Shown here: positions 8,622 to 18,904 of the stretch, piece by piece
Numbering within the stretch: the stretch's first letter is position 1
How the letters are laid out: every line of letters starts with the position of its first letter
Source: Nocardioides hwasunensis
Lineage (GTDB): Bacteria > Actinomycetota > Actinomycetes > Propionibacteriales > Nocardioidaceae
Length of the DNA: 64,000 nt
NCBI RefSeq assembly: GCF_014779665.1
Contig: NZ_JACXYY010000004.1
Location: 186,001 to 250,000 of the forward strand
Direction: 5' to 3'
Program-made: the position numbers and the translations under genes
Notes under the pieces: generated by a model
What the model saw: the letters and a program-made list of their open reading frames with translations, nothing else
Told to the model about the DNA's origin: nothing
The model's database searches: none

Positions 8622-9742
8622 CGGATCGCCTTCGACCAGTTGGCAGCGAGGTACTCCCCGGCCTTCGTGGTCTGCTCGTCGGTCGGGATCACCGGGTCGC
8701 CGGTGACCTCGGGCAGCGCGTCCCAGAGCTCGGCGTCGATCGTGCCGGCCTCGGCCATCGCGTCGCCGCGGACCGGCCGGGCGCCGCCCTTGAGCCAGAG
8801 GTTCTGGCCCTCGTCGCTGTAGAGGAACTCCTGCCACAGGCGCGCGGCGGCCGGGTGCGGCGCGTCGGCGTTGATCGCCTGGAAGTAGTAGCCCGCGACG
8901 ACGGCCTCCTCGGGGACGACGGTCTTCCAGGTGTCGACGTTGGCCGCAGCGGCCGCACCGAGGTAGTCCCAGTCGATGACGACCGGGGTGGTGCCCTGCT
9001 CGATGGTGCCGGAGTCGGGGTCCACGGTGAGGAAGTTGCCGGCCTTCTTGAGCTCGGCGAAGAAGTCCACGCCGGGGGCGATGTCGTCGGCGGACCCACC
9101 GTTGGCGATGGCCGCCATCATCACGCCGCTGAACGCGGCGCCGGCCTGCGTCGGGTCGCCGTTCAGCGCGACCTTGCCCTTGAACTCGGGCTTCATCAGG
9201 TCGGCCAGCGAGGTGACGTCGGGGACGACGGACGAGTCGTAGCCGATGGACATGTAGCCGCCGTAGTCGTTGACCCAGGTGCCGTCGGCGTCCTTGAAGT
9301 CGTCGGGGATCTCGTCGAACGTCTCGACCTTGTAGGGAGCGAACATGTCGGTGTTGGCCAGCGCGACCGACTGGCCGAGGTCGAACACGTCCGGTGCACG
9401 ATCGGTGCCCTTGAGGTCGTTGGCGGCGTTGATCTCGTCCTGCGAGGCGGCGTCGGGCTGCGCGGAGTTCACCTCGATGTCGTAGGTGTCCTCGAAGGTC
9501 GAGATGACCTCGGCGTAGTTGGCCCAGTCCGGCGGGAGGGCGATGACGTTGAGCTCGCCCTCGTCCTGCGCTGCCTTGACGAGCTCGTCCATGCCACCGA
9601 AGTCCTCGGCGGACGTGGCGGTGGCCGAGTCGACCCCGCCCTCGGTGGTGGTGTCGGCCTTCTTCTCGGGTGCGGCACAGCCGGCGGCGACGACCAGGGT
9701 CGCCATCGCCGCGAGCGAGGCGAGTGTCTTGCGGGTGTTCAA
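8618..9742 (-). CDS. ABC importer substrate-binding lipoprotein
   Basis: 374 residues. A lipoprotein signal peptide ends in VVAAGCAAPEKK (Cys about residue 22). The mature part is an extracellular solute-binding protein of the spermidine/putrescine, ferric-iron and aminoethylphosphonate type, recognised from FEDTYDIEVN, MSIGYDSSVV and LWQEFLYSDEGQNLWLKGG. The true substrate is not visible. Start is TTG 9742, supported by GGAGG five bases upstream. First gene of a four-gene operon: binding protein, permease, permease, ATPase. Confidence 0.88.
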   Translation of the reverse strand: MNTRKTLASLAAMATLVVAAGCAAPEKKADTTTEGGVDSATATSAEDFGGMDELVKAAQDEGELNVIALPPDWANYAEVISTFEDTYDIEVNSAQPDAASQDEINAANDLKGTDRAPDVFDLGQSVALANTDMFAPYKVETFDEIPDDFKDADGTWVNDYGGYMSIGYDSSVVPDVTSLADLMKPEFKGKVALNGDPTQAGAAFSGVMMAAIANGGSADDIAPGVDFFAELKKAGNFLTVDPDSGTIEQGTTPVVIDWDYLGAAAAANVDTWKTVVPEEAVVAGYYFQAINADAPHPAAARLWQEFLYSDEGQNLWLKGGARPVRGDAMAEAGTIDAELWDALPEVTGDPVIPTDEQTTKAGEYLAANWSKAIR

Positions 9743-9925
9743 CGTGACCTCCAGGGGTGCTGATCCGAGAACGGCGGGGGTGCCGGGCGGAGCCTCGTAG
9801 GTCCCGCCGGACCGGACGCTACTCCCGAGTGACCGTCGTGGATACGACTGGTGAAGTTCGGGGGCGGGCGCGGCCGCCCGAGCCCTCGTCGGCCTCGTCG
9901 TCGCCTCGGCGTACGCTCAGCACTC

Positions 9926-11632
<1,707 letters not shown>

Positions 11633-11639
11633 GTCGACC

Positions 11640-12512
11640 TCAGGCGGACCCGAGCCGTTCGGCGAGACCCGCAGCCGCCTGACCCGCCTGGTGACCCAGC
11701 GGCTCCGCACCGCGGACCCGCCGCTGGTGCGCACCGCCCACGAGCACGGTCGTCACGCTCGACAGGGCGTCCACCGCCTCGCGGACGGCCGGGAGGTCGT
11801 CGACGGTGGGCACGCCGAGGACGACGGCAGCGGGCTGGAGAGCGCGCGCCGTGTCGATCCACGACTCCACCGGCAGGTCGGCGCCCAGGTAGGTCACCAG
11901 GACGCCTCGGCTGCGCAGCACCGCCGCGAAGGCCATCACGCCGAGCTCGTGACGCGACCCGCGCGCGAGCCCGACGATCGCGTGAGGGGCGCCCGGGGGC
12001 GGGTGCGGGAGCTGGTGGAAGGTCTGCGCGAGCCGGCGCAGCACCGCAGCGCTGACGAAGTGCTCGCCCGCGACCGTCACGTCCCCGCGCTGCCACGCCT
12101 CGCCCAGCCGGACCAGCGAGGGCATCAGCCACTCGTCCACGACGAGGTCGAGCTCGGCCTGCGCGAACGCCTTGTCGAGCAGGCTCTCCAGGCGCATCAC
12201 GTCGAAGTCCTGACCACACGCCGCCAGCTCGTCGAGGCGCGCGAGCGGGGAGTCCAGCCCCTGGGGACCACGCGCCGCCGAGCTGGCGCTCCCCACCGGC
12301 TCGTCCATCACCCGCCGCGCCGCCTCCCGCGGCGACCACCCGGCGTCGACCAGGTCGCGCATCACCGACAGCCGACGCACCGCGTCGTCGTCGTAGAGCC
12401 GGTAGTTGCCCTCGCTGCGAGCGGGAGACACCACGCCGTAGCGCTGCTCCCACTTGCGCAAGGTCTCGCGCGGGACCCCGGTGAGCTCCGCTGCGCGACT
12501 GGCCGTGTACAC
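11640..12512 (-). CDS. MerR-type B12-binding photoreceptor regulator (CarH/LitR-like) 1
   Basis: 290 residues. MerR helix-turn-helix with TLRKWEQRYGVV (residues 17-28), a four-helix cap containing W-x9-EH (AWQRGDVTVAGEH, about 138-149), and a Rossmann cobalamin domain with GSRHELG near 187 supplying the likely lower axial histidine. These are the features of CarH/LitR proteins, which bind DNA with adenosylcobalamin in the dark and release it in light. GTG 12512 is chosen to match the paralogue's start; a palindrome overlaps it. Carotenoid genes, the usual targets, are not in the window. Confidence 0.88.
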   Translation of the reverse strand: MYTASRAAELTGVPRETLRKWEQRYGVVSPARSEGNYRLYDDDAVRRLSVMRDLVDAGWSPREAARRVMDEPVGSASSAARGPQGLDSPLARLDELAACGQDFDVMRLESLLDKAFAQAELDLVVDEWLMPSLVRLGEAWQRGDVTVAGEHFVSAAVLRRLAQTFHQLPHPPPGAPHAIVGLARGSRHELGVMAFAAVLRSRGVLVTYLGADLPVESWIDTARALQPAAVVLGVPTVDDLPAVREAVDALSSVTTVLVGGAHQRRVRGAEPLGHQAGQAAAGLAERLGSA

Positions 12513-12513
12513 G
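12504..12513. promoter_or_regulatory. TGTACA-core palindrome over merR1 start codon
   Basis: CGTGTACACG is a perfect 10-base palindrome spanning the GTG start of the first CarH-like gene. The paralogue has the equivalent palindrome at its own start, so it may be an operator, although it also encodes the conserved start VYT. Confidence 0.4.
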
Positions 12514-12529
12514 TCCGCAAGGGTACCCC

Positions 12530-12594
12530 CACAGTGGACAAACTGTGTACAGGTCTCTACAGTCCTGTTCGTCCACAACGGTGGACAAACTGTG
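12530..12594. promoter_or_regulatory. Repeated operator block between merR1 and small exported gene
   Basis: GTGGACAAACTGTG occurs at 12534-12547 and again at 12581-12594, 47 bases apart. The first lies in the inverted repeat CACAGT-N6-ACTGTG (12530-12547), and GTCCAC-N4-GTGGAC (12571-12586) is a third dyad. A TGTACA core is at 12546-12551. The block fills the divergent promoter and is a good candidate for cooperative MerR/CarH binding. Confidence 0.6.
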
Positions 12595-12616
12595 GACATC
12601 GATCAGGAGGCCCCTC

Positions 12617-12856
12617 GTGGCGACACGTCAGCCCATCGACTTGGACCACCCCCGCGCCGGACTCCTGCTGCGCTCGGCCGGCATCGCGGCGATGACGGTG
12701 GCCGCGCTCGGCGCGGCACTCGTCGGGCCGACCGCCACGGCCGACCCGCCGGTGACCGACAGCTGCCAGCTGCGGCTGGCGGGTGACCGGACGTGGCAGG
12801 GTTCCGGCTGCGACGCACCGGCCACCGAGGCGCCGCGCGAGTCCGCGCTGCAGTGA
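12617..12856 (+). CDS. Small exported protein of unknown function
   Basis: 79 residues. AGGAGG at 12605-12610 sits six bases before GTG 12617, one of the best ribosome sites in the window. The protein has a hydrophobic segment (AGIAAMTVAALGAALVG, about residues 21-37) followed by ATADPPVTDS, a plausible signal peptide and cleavage site, and a short mature part with two cysteines (SCQLRL and GCDAP). No family recognised. Transcribed divergently from one CarH-like gene and convergently with the other, suggesting it belongs to their regulatory unit. Confidence 0.65.
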   Translation: MATRQPIDLDHPRAGLLLRSAGIAAMTVAALGAALVGPTATADPPVTDSCQLRLAGDRTWQGSGCDAPATEAPRESALQ

Positions 12857-12865
12857 CCGACGACG

Positions 12866-13735
12866 TCAGCTGACGGCGCCGAGGCGCGTGGCGAGCGCGT
12901 CCGCAGCGGCACCGGCGCGGTGACCGAGGGGCTCGGCTCCCTCGACCGAGTCCTGGTGTGCCCCACCCACCAGCACGGTGGTCAACGGGGCGAGGGCGCC
13001 GGCGGCCTCGCGCACGGCGGGCAGGTCCTCGAGGGTCGGGACGGCGAGCACGACAGCCTCGGGCGAGATCAGCCGGACCGTGCCCACCCACGCCTCGATC
13101 GGAAGGTCACGTCCGAGGTACGTCACGGCGACCCCGCGCGAGCGCAGCACCATCGCAAAGGCGAGCACGCCCAGCTCGTGGTGGGAACCGCGCGCCAGGC
13201 CGACGACGACCCGCGGTCCGCCGCTCGGGGCCGAGGACATGGTCTGGAAGGACTGCGCCAGCCGGCGGTGCACGGCTGCGGAGACGAAGTGCTCCCCCGC
13301 GACCGACACGAGGCCGCGCTGCCAGGCGCGACCGAGCTCGACGAGTGACGGGAGCAGCCACTCGTCGACCACCGAGACGACGTCGTGCCGGGCGAAGGCC
13401 TCGGTGAGGCAGCGCTCGAGGCGGGGGACGTCGAAGTCCTGCGCGCAGGCGATCAGCTCATCGGTCCGGACGGCCGGGACGCTCTCGCCCGGCCGCGGGA
13501 GCTCGACCGCGGCAGCGGCGGCATCCTCGGTGACGTGGCGCGCGGCCTCCCGCGCGGTCCACCCCGCCTCGACCAGGCTCCGCATGACGGTGAGGCGACG
13601 CACTGCCTCGTCGTCGTACATCCGGTAGTTGCCGGGAGTGCGCCGCGGGGCGACCACTCCGTAGCGCTGCTCCCACTTGCGGAGCGTCCCCGACGGCACC
13701 CCGGTGAGCTCGGCGGCGCGGCTGACGGTGTACAC
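12866..13735 (-). CDS. MerR-type B12-binding photoreceptor regulator (CarH/LitR-like) 2
   Basis: 289 residues, a close paralogue of the protein encoded at 11640-12512: same TLRKWEQRYGVV recognition region, same AWQRGLVSVAGEH (W-x9-EH) and GSHHELG cobalamin-ligand motif near residue 184. The most divergent parts are the linker at about 85-105 and the C-terminus. GTG 13735 aligns with the paralogue's start. The two genes have the same orientation with a small exported gene between them, so a local duplication followed by, or around, that gene is likely. Confidence 0.88.
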   Translation of the reverse strand: MYTVSRAAELTGVPSGTLRKWEQRYGVVAPRRTPGNYRMYDDEAVRRLTVMRSLVEAGWTAREAARHVTEDAAAAAVELPRPGESVPAVRTDELIACAQDFDVPRLERCLTEAFARHDVVSVVDEWLLPSLVELGRAWQRGLVSVAGEHFVSAAVHRRLAQSFQTMSSAPSGGPRVVVGLARGSHHELGVLAFAMVLRSRGVAVTYLGRDLPIEAWVGTVRLISPEAVVLAVPTLEDLPAVREAAGALAPLTTVLVGGAHQDSVEGAEPLGHRAGAAADALATRLGAVS

Positions 13736-13737
13736 CG
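13726..13737. promoter_or_regulatory. TGTACA-core palindrome over merR2 start codon
   Basis: CGGTGTACACCG is a perfect 12-base palindrome covering the GTG start of the second CarH-like gene, matching the position of the palindrome at the first. Confidence 0.4.
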
Positions 13738-13894
13738 GCTCACGGTAGCAACGCAGAGGCCCCTGCGGGCGCGTCTGCAGCAGGCCGGACGACGCGGCTA
13801 CGTTCGACAGACCCTGGACGGCCTGCGCCCGAGCCGTGCGCTCCATCGACCCTCCCGGTCGCACCGCGCGGCGACCACGCGGTTGGATGGTCTC

Positions 13895-14575
13895 GTGGAC
13901 AGCACGACCGACAGCGTGGAGATCGCCCGGGCCGAGACCGAGCGCGGTGACGTGGTGCTGCGACGGCGTACGTCCGACGGCGCGGCCGACGTGCTCGAGC
14001 TGAGGGTCAACGGGGTGTTCGTGATGGACACCCTCGAGACCACGAGCGAGATCGAGCTCGCCGCGCAGGCGCTCGAGCTGGTCGAGGAGCCCACCTCGGT
14101 GCTGATCGGGGGGCTGGGTCTCGGCTTCACGCTCCAGCGGGTGCTGGCCGACGCCCGCGTCGAGCGCGCGGTCGTGGTGGAGATCGAGGAGCCGCTCATC
14201 CAGTGGATGCGCGACGGCACCGTCCCGCACGGACCGGGACTGCTCGCCGACACCCGCGCGACGGTGGTCAACGCCGACATCGCGATGGCGATCGCCGAGG
14301 CACGCTCGACCTACGACCTGGTGCTGCTCGACGTCGACAACGGCCCGGGCTACCTCGTGCACGCGGCCAACGAGGCGGTCTACGAGCACGAGTTCCTCGG
14401 CCGGTGCCGCGACCTGCTCAGCCCCGGCGGCGTGCTGGTGGTGTGGTCGGCCAACGCCGCCCCCGAGCTGCTGGCCGCGATGCAGGAGATCTTCGGCACC
14501 GCGCAGGAGCAGGCCCACGACGTGCTGCTGCAGGACCGTCCCGAGCAGTACTTCCTCTACCTCGCGCGACGCTGA
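13895..14575 (+). CDS. Spermidine synthase-like SAM-binding protein
   Basis: 226 residues. The nucleotide-binding loop VLIGGLGLGFTLQRVL (about residues 70-85), the acidic strand end VVEIEEPLI and LVLLDVDNGPGY resemble the polyamine aminopropyltransferase fold. The first half has the FVMDTLETTSEIELAA segment that replaces the usual substrate-binding start of true spermidine synthases, so a methyltransferase-like or unknown activity is as likely. GTG 13895 chosen; TTG 13883 is also in frame. Convergent with the penicillin-binding protein gene, four bases apart. Confidence 0.75.
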   Translation: MDSTTDSVEIARAETERGDVVLRRRTSDGAADVLELRVNGVFVMDTLETTSEIELAAQALELVEEPTSVLIGGLGLGFTLQRVLADARVERAVVVEIEEPLIQWMRDGTVPHGPGLLADTRATVVNADIAMAIAEARSTYDLVLLDVDNGPGYLVHAANEAVYEHEFLGRCRDLLSPGGVLVVWSANAAPELLAAMQEIFGTAQEQAHDVLLQDRPEQYFLYLARR

Positions 14576-14579
14576 GCCG

Positions 14580-16472
14580 TCAGCGAAGGAACGACTCCAG
14601 CACGGGCCCGGCCGTCTGCGACCCCGAGACCCCCGTCTCGACGAACACCGCCACCGCGAGGTCGCCGCGGGTCGCGATCATCCAGGCGTGCGTCGGCAGG
14701 CTGCCCGAGGCGTCGGGCTCGCCGTGCTCGGCCGTGCCGGTCTTGGCCCCCGTCACACCGGGCACGTCGAGCAGGAACCGCCCGGACCCGGTGTCGACGA
14801 CCGCCTTCATGAGGCCGCGGAGGGTCCCCGCCTCCCCCTCGGTCAGCGGCACGTCGATCGGCGTCTGCTCGACCGGGTGCTCGGGCAGCAGCGTGGGCAG
14901 CACGGTGCGTCCGGCGGAGACCGAGGCCGCGACGGTGGCCATCGCGAACGGGCTGGCGAGCACCGTCCCCTGGCCGATCAGGTCTGCCGCGGCGCCCGTC
15001 TCGGTCTGCGGCGGCGGCACCTGACCGAGGTAGACCGGGAAGCCGAGGTCGTGGTCGGTGCCGAGCCCGAGCGCCTGGGCGGCGGCAGCGAGGGCTCCGT
15101 CGCCGAGCCCGTCGGCTTGTGAGATGAAGGCGGTGTTGCACGACTGCGCGACGGCCTGGGTGAGGGTGATGTCGCCGATCGAGGACGCCGGGTAGTCGTC
15201 GTAGTTCTTGAAGGAGCGGCCGTCGACGACGGTGGTCGCGGGGCAGGACACCCGGTCGCCGGGCTTCATCCCGTTGCGCAGGAGCGCGAGCGAGCTGACC
15301 ACCTTGAACGTGGAGCCGGGTGCATAGCGTCCGGTGTCGGCGAGGTCGGCGCCCGCGTTGCCCGCGCCGTTGGCGGTGGCGAGGACCGCCCCGTCGGACG
15401 GCCGGATCGCCACGAGTGCGCTGGCCGGCGCGTTCGCGCCGAGCGTGGCCAGGGCGCTCTCCGCCTTGTCCTGCAGCGCCGGGTCGAGCGTGGTCACCAG
15501 GTCGGCGCCGTCCGTCGCGGGCTCCTCGAAGAGCGTGCGCAGCTGGTCGTCGGCGTCGCGGGCGACCACTGCGGTCCCGGGCGTGCCGCGCAGCTGCTCG
15601 TCGTAGCGGGCCTGCAGGCCGGAGAGGCCGACCTCGTCGCCGGCGACGACCGCGCCGTCGGACTCATCGACGATCTCGGCGGTCGCCGGGCCGACGCGAC
15701 CGAGCAGCGCCGCGGCGAACTCGCGCGTCGGCGCGAGCGGCATCGTGTCGCGCACGGCCAGCGCCCCGGGGACCTCGCGGAAGGCGGGCAGCACGTCGAG
15801 CGCGTCGTCCTCGCGCAGCACGAGCGCCTCGACATAGGCCGCCGGGCCCATGGCCTTCGCGCGGTCGACGTACGACGCCACGTCGACGTCGAGGATGCGC
15901 GCGATGCGGCGTGCGCTCCGGACCACCTGCTGGCCCTCGACCTTGGTCTTGTCCAGCCCGTAGCGCAGCACCGGTCGCTCGGTGACCAGCACCGCGCCGT
16001 CGGCGCCGACGATGTCGCCGCGGGTCGGGGCGAGGGTGCGGATCCCGATCGTGTCGCCGTCGGCGAGGTCGGGCGCGAGGGCCTCGGGCGACCACTCGAC
16101 CTGCCACACCTCGTCGACCGGGGCGAGGCGCACCGTCGTCTCGTAGGCCCAGGTGGCGCTCTCCGAGACCTCCCAGCGCCAGGCGAGCCGGGCCTCGGCC
16201 CACCCCTCCTCCTCGGACTCCTCCAGACCGGCGACGGAGACCGCGACCGGCACCTCGTCGAGCGGCGCGACCAGCTCGGCGAAGGACGCGCGCGCAGCCT
16301 CGTCGGCCAGCGGCACCTCGCCGAGCGTGTGCGCCGAGAGCGACAGGGCGAGGTCGTCGGCGAGGTCACCCGCCGGATCCGCGTCGTCTCCGCCCAGCAC
16401 GGAGCAGGCTGATGCCGCACCCACCAGCACGACGGACATGGCGAGACCGACCCCGAGACGCACTGACCGCAT
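14580..16472 (-). CDS. Penicillin-binding protein transpeptidase
   Basis: 630 residues. N-terminal lipoprotein-like signal (GAASACSVLGG, Cys about 23), an NTF2-like MecA-type domain (about 35-150), a PBP dimerisation domain (about 155-330), and the transpeptidase domain with APGSTFKVV (SxxK serine near 395), SCN in VAQSCNTAF and KTGTAEH. All three catalytic motifs of a DD-transpeptidase are intact, so it should cross-link peptidoglycan outside the membrane. ATG 16472 is chosen because the signal peptide starts there; the open frame upstream has no signal character. Confidence 0.92.
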   Translation of the reverse strand: MRSVRLGVGLAMSVVLVGAASACSVLGGDDADPAGDLADDLALSLSAHTLGEVPLADEAARASFAELVAPLDEVPVAVSVAGLEESEEEGWAEARLAWRWEVSESATWAYETTVRLAPVDEVWQVEWSPEALAPDLADGDTIGIRTLAPTRGDIVGADGAVLVTERPVLRYGLDKTKVEGQQVVRSARRIARILDVDVASYVDRAKAMGPAAYVEALVLREDDALDVLPAFREVPGALAVRDTMPLAPTREFAAALLGRVGPATAEIVDESDGAVVAGDEVGLSGLQARYDEQLRGTPGTAVVARDADDQLRTLFEEPATDGADLVTTLDPALQDKAESALATLGANAPASALVAIRPSDGAVLATANGAGNAGADLADTGRYAPGSTFKVVSSLALLRNGMKPGDRVSCPATTVVDGRSFKNYDDYPASSIGDITLTQAVAQSCNTAFISQADGLGDGALAAAAQALGLGTDHDLGFPVYLGQVPPPQTETGAAADLIGQGTVLASPFAMATVAASVSAGRTVLPTLLPEHPVEQTPIDVPLTEGEAGTLRGLMKAVVDTGSGRFLLDVPGVTGAKTGTAEHGEPDASGSLPTHAWMIATRGDLAVAVFVETGVSGSQTAGPVLESFLR

Positions 16473-16533
16473 GGCCCCACTCTCCCCAGCCGGTGGTCGA
16501 CCAACCAAGCCGCAACGCCGTGCGGGGACGCGC

Positions 16534-17088
16534 TCAGGCGAAGTGCTCCCGGTAGTAGGCCGAGCCGGGCGCGTAGACCTCCCAGTCGACGGCGTCGACG
16601 TCACCGCCCGCGACCGCGGCGACCAGGCGGTCGAGGTAGTAGTCCCAGCCGGGTCCCACGCTGGCCACCATCTCGCGTCCCGTCTCGCCGGGCGCGAGCA
16701 CCTGGACGAACCGGAGCGAGGTGAGGCCGTCGGTCTCGCTCAGCTCCAGCTCCATCTCCCAGTGGATCCTCTCCCCCGAGCCGTCCTCGGTGAAGGCCTG
16801 CGGCTCGCGACCCCGCACCACGAACCGGTGGGGCGGGTCGCAGGCCAGCACGTCCATCTCCTCGGCCTCCACGTCCTCGCCCTCGGCCGTCATCCGGAAC
16901 GAGATCGACCCGGAGGCCGGATCGCCGCTCCACGTGCCGATCCAGCGCTGCATCCGCACCGGGTCGGTGCACGCGGCCCAGACGTCGTCGATCGGCGCGC
17001 GGAGCTGCCGCTCGATCACGAGCAGGCTCTCCCCGTCCCGCTCGGCCCTGCGGCCGGTCATCGGGGCGGGCGTGGGTGTGGTGCTCAT
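16534..17088 (-). CDS. SRPBCC (AHSA1-like) ligand-binding protein
   Basis: 184 residues of the START/Bet v1-like fold: VIERQLRAPIDDVWAACTDPVRMQRWIG at the N-terminus and GWDYYLDRLVAAVAG near the C-terminus are typical of activator-of-Hsp90-ATPase-like proteins in bacteria. Ligand unknown. Its ATG overlaps the stop of the ArsR gene by four bases (17085-17088), the common arrangement in which an ArsR regulator is co-translated with an SRPBCC partner. Confidence 0.87.
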   Translation of the reverse strand: MSTTPTPAPMTGRRAERDGESLLVIERQLRAPIDDVWAACTDPVRMQRWIGTWSGDPASGSISFRMTAEGEDVEAEEMDVLACDPPHRFVVRGREPQAFTEDGSGERIHWEMELELSETDGLTSLRFVQVLAPGETGREMVASVGPGWDYYLDRLVAAVAGGDVDAVDWEVYAPGSAYYREHFA

Positions 17089-17465
17089 GCGGTGTCCTCC
17101 TGGGCAGCGGATGGGGATGGGTGGGACGAGGCGCTGCTACGACGGTCGCGACCGGTGCGCCGCACCTCGAGGTCGAGGCCGTCGAAGTCGGCGTCGGCGA
17201 TCGGCGGCACCGGGGTCTCGCGCAGCGCCACCAGCAGGTCGGCGACCGGCTGCAGCCCGGCACGCTCGAGCCGGTAGTGCCGCTCACGACCGAGGTCATC
17301 CGCCGTCACCAGCCCGGCCTCGGCGAGCAGGCGCAGGTGCCGACTGATCGCCGGACGGCTGATCGGGTGCTCGGCGGCCAGGTCGACCACACGGGCCGGA
17401 CCACCCGCCAGCCGGACCACGAGGTCGCGACGGACCGGGTCGGCGAGAGCGACGAACGGGTCCAT
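17085..17465 (-). CDS. ArsR family winged-helix regulator
   Basis: 126 residues. PFVALADPVRRDLVVRLA followed by the recognition helix SRPAISRHLRLLAEAGLV (about residues 36-53) and the RERHYRLE wing are characteristic. No metal-binding ELCVCDL motif, so it is of the SdpR-like, non-metal type. A perfect 18-base palindrome lies eight bases upstream of its start and between it and divergent fumC, so autorepression is likely and control of fumC possible. Confidence 0.88.
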   Translation of the reverse strand: MDPFVALADPVRRDLVVRLAGGPARVVDLAAEHPISRPAISRHLRLLAEAGLVTADDLGRERHYRLERAGLQPVADLLVALRETPVPPIADADFDGLDLEVRRTGRDRRSSASSHPSPSAAQEDTA

Positions 17466-17473
17466 GCCCTATT

Positions 17474-17491
17474 GGTAACTGATCAGTTACC
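17474..17491. promoter_or_regulatory. Perfect 18-bp palindrome, ArsR operator candidate
   Basis: GGTAACTGATCAGTTACC reads the same on both strands. It lies in the 53-base gap between the divergent arsR and fumC starts, in AT-richer sequence than its surroundings, where it would cover the promoter of both genes. Confidence 0.65.
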
Positions 17492-17518
17492 TATCTGTCA
17501 ACGACTAGCGTGGAGCGC

Positions 17519-18904
17519 ATGAGCCAGACACGCACCGAGCACGACTCCATGGGCGAGGTCGAGGTGCCACGCGACGCACTGTGGCGGGCGCAGACCCAGC
17601 GGGCGATCGACAACTTCCCGATCAGCGGCCTCACGCTCCAGCCGCGGCACGTCCAGGCCATGGCCCACGTCAAGGCGGCCGCCGCCATCGCCAACCGGGC
17701 GCTCGAGGTGATCACGGACGAGCAGTCCGAGGCGATCGTCTCGGCCGCCGACGCGATCGTGGCCGGCAGGCACGACGGCGAGTTCCCCCTCGACGTCTTC
17801 CAGACCGGCTCCGGCACCAGCTCCAACATGAACGCCAACGAGGTCATCGCGACGCTCGCCGCCCGGGCGGGCGTCGAGGTCCACCCCAACGACGACGTCA
17901 ACGCCTCGCAGAGCAGCAACGACACCTTCCCGACCAGCATCCACGTGGCGGCGACGCTCGCCGTGGTCGACGACCTCGTCCCCGCGCTCGACCGGCTCGC
18001 CACGTCGTTCGAGGGCAAGGCGAGCGAGTTCGCCGACACGGTCAAGGCCGGACGGACGCACCTGATGGACGCGACGCCGGTGACCCTGGGCCAGGAGATG
18101 GGTGCGTACGCCGCCACGCTGCGGCTCGGCGTCGAGCGGCTCGAGGCGGTCCTGCCCCGGGTCCGCGAGCTGCCGCTGGGCGGCACCGCCGTCGGCACCG
18201 GCATCAACACCCCCAACTCCTTCGCCGAGAAGGCCATCACCGCGCTGGCCGAGCGCACCGGCCAGCCGTTCACCGAGGCCCGCGACCACTTCGAGGCGCA
18301 GGGCACGCGCGACTCGCTCGTCGAGCTCTCCGGCGTGCTGCGCACGATCGCGGTCGGCCTGACGAAGGTCTGCAACGACCTGCGCTGGATGTCGTCGGGC
18401 CCGACCGCCGGCCTGGCAGAGATCCACCTCCCCGACCTCCAGCCGGGGTCGAGCATCATGCCCGGCAAGGTCAATCCGGTGCTGCCCGAGGCGACCCTCA
18501 TGGTGTGTGCGCGGGTCGTCGGCAACGACGCCACCATCGCCTGGGCCGGCGCGTCCGGCACGTTCGAGCTCAACGTCCAGATGCCGGTGCTGGCGCACGC
18601 GCTGCTGGAGTCGATCCACGTCCTGTCCACCTCGACAGCGCTGCTGGCCGAGCGGTGCGTCGACGGGATCACCGCCGACACCGAGCGGATGCGGCGCTAC
18701 GCCGAGTCGTCGCCCTCCGTCGTGACCCCGCTCAACGCCCACATCGGCTACGAGGCCGCGGCCAAGGTGGCCAAGCAGTCGCTCGCCGAGGGCACGACGA
18801 TCCGCGACACCGTGCTCGCGATGGGATTCGTCGAGCGCGGCGAGCTCACCGAGGACGAGCTCGACGCGGCGCTCGACGTCGACTCGATGACCGGGCGCGC
18901 ATGA
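17519..18904 (+). CDS. fumC: Fumarate hydratase class II
   Basis: 461 residues. The fumarase/aspartase signature [11 protein letters not shown] is near residue 315, and [25 protein letters not shown] and GGTAVGTG are the other conserved active-site segments. It hydrates fumarate to malate without an iron-sulfur cluster. ATG 17519 used, with GGAG a few bases upstream; GTG 17510 in the same frame is possible. Its stop overlaps the methyltransferase start by four bases. Confidence 0.94.
   Translation: MSQTRTEHDSMGEVEVPRDALWRAQTQRAIDNFPISGLTLQPRHVQAMAHVKAAAAIANRALEVITDEQSEAIVSAADAIVAGRHDGEFPLDVFQTGSGTSSNMNANEVIATLAARAGVEVHPNDDVNASQSSNDTFPTSIHVAATLAVVDDLVPALDRLATSFEGKASEFADTVKAGRTHLMDATPVTLGQEMGAYAATLRLGVERLEAVLPRVRELPLGGTAVGTGINTPNSFAEKAITALAERTGQPFTEARDHFEAQGTRDSLVELSGVLRTIAVGLTKVCNDLRWMSSGPTAGLAEIHLPDLQPGSSIMPGKVNPVLPEATLMVCARVVGNDATIAWAGASGTFELNVQMPVLAHALLESIHVLSTSTALLAERCVDGITADTERMRRYAESSPSVVTPLNAHIGYEAAAKVAKQSLAEGTTIRDTVLAMGFVERGELTEDELDAALDVDSMTGRA

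Noticed and set aside
12866..14518. Long merged frame making the second MerR gene a 550-residue protein
   Set aside because: The extra 260 residues are antisense to the spermidine-synthase-like gene and have no domain; the MerR homology starts exactly at GTG 13735.
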